A stretch of DNA of 43,477 nucleotides from Xanthobacter autotrophicus (GTDB taxonomy: Bacteria; Pseudomonadota; Alphaproteobacteria; Rhizobiales; Xanthobacteraceae), in contig NZ_JAIVFO010000018.1 in assembly GCF_029991245.1 (NCBI RefSeq), positions 1-43,477 of the forward strand. The letters are read 5' to 3'. Shown here one piece after another: positions 41,268-43,477 of the stretch. Numbering within the stretch: position 1 is the stretch's first letter; each line of letters opens with the position of its first letter. The notes below the pieces were generated by a model. It did no database searches and was not told the DNA's origin. It saw nothing but the letters and a program-made list of their open reading frames with translations. The position numbers and the translations under genes are program-made.

Positions 41268-41930
41268 ATGCGCATACTCGTGGTCGAGGATGACCCGGTC
41301 CTGATGGACGGGCTGAAGGTGGGGCTCGGCCTTGCGGGCGCGACCGTGGACGAGGTGGCCACCTGCGCCGACGCGCGCGCCGCGCTCGCCGGAAGCCGCT
41401 TCGATGCCGTGGTGCTCGATCTCATGCTGCCGGATGGGTCGGGCCTCGACATCCTCGCCGGCATGCGGGCCCGCGACGATGCCACGCCCGTGCTGCTCCT
41501 GACCGCCCTCGACGAGACCACCGACCGCATCCGCGGGCTCGATGCCGGCGCCGACGACTATCTCGGCAAGCCGTTCGACCTGGACGAACTGGCGGCGCGC
41601 GTCCGCGCCATCGCCCGCCGTGGCCATGGCCGCGCCGGGCCGACGCTGAAAGCGGGGACGCTGGTGCTCGACCCTGCCACCCTTTCCGCGACCTTGGAGG
41701 GCCTGGCGGTCGCCCTGTCCCGGCGGGAGTTCGCCGTGCTCGCGACCCTCATGGAGCGGCCGGGCGTGATCCGCTCCAAGGGCGAGATCGAGGAGCGCCT
41801 CTACGGTTGGCAGGAGGAGGTGGAGAGCAACACGGTGGAAGTGCACATCCACAATCTGCGGGCCAAGGTGGGACGCGACGCCATCGAGACGGTGCGTGGC
41901 CTGGGCTACCGCGTCAAGGGGCCGCAATGA
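41268..41930 (+). CDS. OmpR/PhoB-family response regulator (QseB/PmrA-like)
   Basis: The 220-residue product has a receiver domain with the acidic pair Asp8/Asp9, phosphoacceptor Asp51 (VVLDLMLPDGSG), Thr79 and Lys101 (LGKPFDLDEL). A winged-helix DNA-binding domain follows (LSRREFAVLATLMERPGVIRS, SNTVEVHIHNLRAKVG, TVRGLGYRV). GAAGGAGAAG precedes ATG 41268. The stop and the kinase start overlap as ATGA. The CTTAAG direct repeat upstream suggests autoregulation. Signal unknown; the divergent dsbD suggests periplasmic redox or metal stress. Confidence 0.95.
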   Translation: MRILVVEDDPVLMDGLKVGLGLAGATVDEVATCADARAALAGSRFDAVVLDLMLPDGSGLDILAGMRARDDATPVLLLTALDETTDRIRGLDAGADDYLGKPFDLDELAARVRAIARRGHGRAGPTLKAGTLVLDPATLSATLEGLAVALSRREFAVLATLMERPGVIRSKGEIEERLYGWQEEVESNTVEVHIHNLRAKVGRDAIETVRGLGYRVKGPQ

Positions 41931-43234
41931 ATTCGCTGCGCCGCCGCCTGTTCCTGATCCTGCTCGCCGCCACCAGCGCCATCTGGCTGTGCGCGGTGGG
42001 CTGGATCTACCTGTCCAGCCGCAGCGAGCTGGAACACGTGCTGGACGCACGCCTTCAGGAAGCGGCGCGGATGGTCCATTCCCTCGTCGCGGGCGGCAAC
42101 ATCGCCGCCGTGGCGCAGGCGTCACAGCTGCCGGAAACCGGCTATGAGCGCCAGCTTTCGTGCCAGATATGGTCCCTGGACGGGCACCTCGTGGCCCGCT
42201 CCGGCGGCGCGCCCGAGGAGGCGCTCGCGGGTCCGGCCGAAGGCTTCTCGGAGCGCGAGGTGAACGGCGAGCCCTGGCGCGTCTACACCATCCTCGACGC
42301 CGACAAGGGCGTCCGCGTGATGGTGGGCGATCGCATCGGCCTGCGCGACCGGCTGGTGCGCGATCTGGTGGCCGGGCTGCTGGGCCCGGTGGTGCTGATT
42401 GTGCCGCTGCTCGGCCTGCTCATCTGGGTGAGCCTTGGAGGCGGCCTCAGCCCGCTGAATGCTGTCGCCGGAGACATCGCCGCCCGCGATGCAGACGACA
42501 TGCGGGCGGTCTCACCCACCGACGCGCCGGCCGAGATCCGCCCGCTGCTCGAAGCCCTCAACGGCCTGTTCGGCAAGGTTGAGGCGGCCCGTCGGCACGA
42601 GCGGGAGGTGACCGCCTTCGCCGCGCATGAACTGCGCACGCCCCTCGCCGGCCTGAAGACGCAGGCGCAGATCGCGCTTGCGGCCGATGACAAGGCGACA
42701 CGGGACGGCGCCCTCCGGCAGATCCTCGTCTCGGTGGATCGGACCGCGCGGCTCGTGCGCCAGTTGCTTGCGCTGGCTAAACTCGACGCCGAAGCCCAGC
42801 TCCCTGCGAACGACGAGGTCGATGCGGGCTCGCTTCTGCGGGAGATCATCCATCAGGCGCCGACCGTAGCGGGGGTCTCTGTCAAGCTTGATCCGGCGCT
42901 CAACGGGCAGCTCTTGAAGGGCGACCGCGAGGGCCTGCATCTGGCCTTGCGTAATCTGCATGAGAATGCCGTTGAATATATGCCGGGCGAGGGCTGCATC
43001 GCCTGGCGCCGCACGCCGGACGGCCTGTGCGTGGAGGACGAGGGCCCCGGCATTCCCCCCGAGGAACTGGCGCGCGTCACCGAGCGCTTCTTTCGGGGAC
43101 GGCACAGGAGCGCGTCGGGGAGCGGGCTGGGCCTGGCCATCGTCAGCCTTGCTGCGTCAAGGGCCGGTGCGCGGCTGCGGCTTGAGAACAGGACCGAGCG
43201 CAGTGGGCTGCGCGCCCATCTGGCATGGCCTTGA
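41927..43234 (+). CDS. Sensor histidine kinase (QseC-like)
   Basis: The 435-residue product has TM1 at about residues 8-28, a periplasmic sensor of about 125 residues with one Cys (RQLSCQIWSLDGHLVA), and TM2 at about 150-172. A HAMP-like linker leads to the dimerisation box FAAHELRTPLAGLKTQAQIA with phosphoacceptor His234. The ATPase domain shows the N box NLHENAVEY, G1 VEDEGPGIPPEEL and G2 GSGLGLAIVSL. The QseC-type PmrB/QseC family usually senses extracellular signals such as metals or low pH. Coupled to the regulator by ATGA. Confidence 0.94.
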   Translation: MNSLRRRLFLILLAATSAIWLCAVGWIYLSSRSELEHVLDARLQEAARMVHSLVAGGNIAAVAQASQLPETGYERQLSCQIWSLDGHLVARSGGAPEEALAGPAEGFSEREVNGEPWRVYTILDADKGVRVMVGDRIGLRDRLVRDLVAGLLGPVVLIVPLLGLLIWVSLGGGLSPLNAVAGDIAARDADDMRAVSPTDAPAEIRPLLEALNGLFGKVEAARRHEREVTAFAAHELRTPLAGLKTQAQIALAADDKATRDGALRQILVSVDRTARLVRQLLALAKLDAEAQLPANDEVDAGSLLREIIHQAPTVAGVSVKLDPALNGQLLKGDREGLHLALRNLHENAVEYMPGEGCIAWRRTPDGLCVEDEGPGIPPEELARVTERFFRGRHRSASGSGLGLAIVSLAASRAGARLRLENRTERSGLRAHLAWP

Positions 43235-43378
43235 ACAGGGCGATGAGAAAGCCCTCGTTTGACGGGCCAGCCTTCGGGATCAGCAGCTCTGGTTGCGCCG
43301 TCGGTCTGGATCTGGCCCTCTGGTGCCGTCGCGCGGAGGCCTTCTGCCGGTAGTGGGTCAGTTTGAATTGAAGCCAGC

Positions 43379-43477
43379 GAAACTCCCTCTCCCGCCCGAA
43401 CTCGGCTTTTGCCGAGTTCGGTTGCGACGAGCCGAAGCCGGAAACATACGGCTTCGGCGCGGGGGAGGGTTGGGGAG
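43379..43477. repeat. Multi-hairpin REP-like chromosomal repeat
   Basis: Two perfect internal hairpins, CCGAACTCGGC-TTTT-complement (43396-43421) and GCCGAAGCCG with its complement (43431-43458), lie between outer CTCCCTCTCCCGC and GCGGGGGAGGG arms that pair imperfectly. The whole block resembles interspersed REP or MITE-like units common in alphaproteobacterial chromosomes. It follows the kinase gene and may also terminate its transcript. The window ends inside or at the end of it. Confidence 0.7.

Overview
The window looks like high-GC alphaproteobacterial DNA, most like the Hyphomicrobiales (Rhizobiales). The basis is codon use, the protein families present (DUF736, DUF1173, DUF1419, DUF3085, ArdC, MmpA/MmpB) and a RIT-type recombinase trio. 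No rRNA, tRNA or CRISPR array was seen. The organism call is inference; no marker gene fixes a genus.

Positions 1 to about 38,010 form a conjugative-element (ICE or plasmid) backbone loaded with stability cargo. It opens with the 3' part of a TraG/VirD4 coupling protein. The backbone includes DUF1173, a WGR protein, DUF736, an ArdC antirestriction protein, a six-gene operon of mostly unknown small proteins, a large ParB-like protein, a 1704-residue N6-methylase/helicase fusion, DUF3085, DUF1419, and a Toprim protein. Most backbone genes from 2.9 kb to 32.8 kb lie on the minus strand.

Interspersed are eight paired toxin-antitoxin or TA-like modules plus one orphan antitoxin. They are DUF4160/DUF2442; three separate Xre(MbcA/ParS)-RES pairs at 3.6, 17.6 and 36 kb; Phd-PemK-like; RelB-RelE; MmpA-MmpB (Xre-Fic); FitA-FitB (VapBC); and an orphan RelB. 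Each RES pair has a readable promoter with an overlapping palindrome.

Decay and rearrangement are visible. A PP-loop (PAPS-reductase-like) gene carries a one-base insertion. An ArdC C-terminal copy is fused to the start of a small gene family. A sibling of that small gene shows deletions at short direct repeats. IS110 and IS701 remnants bracket a possible metal-response cassette (DUF302, small membrane protein, Met-rich exported protein). The RIT element at 33.0-35.9 kb has a broken first recombinase. An IS630 transposase is split by an A7 slippery tract and is cut off at 38.0 kb.

From 38,022 onward the content looks chromosomal: a lipoprotein L,D-transpeptidase, a DsbA-like oxidoreductase, and DsbD on the minus strand, divergent from an OmpR-type response regulator and its histidine kinase. 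A perfect CTTAAG-N5-CTTAAG direct repeat, the PmrA/QseB-type half-site arrangement, sits in the shared 79-bp promoter region. This suggests the two-component system controls itself and the periplasmic thiol-redox genes. The window ends in a multi-hairpin REP-like repeat.
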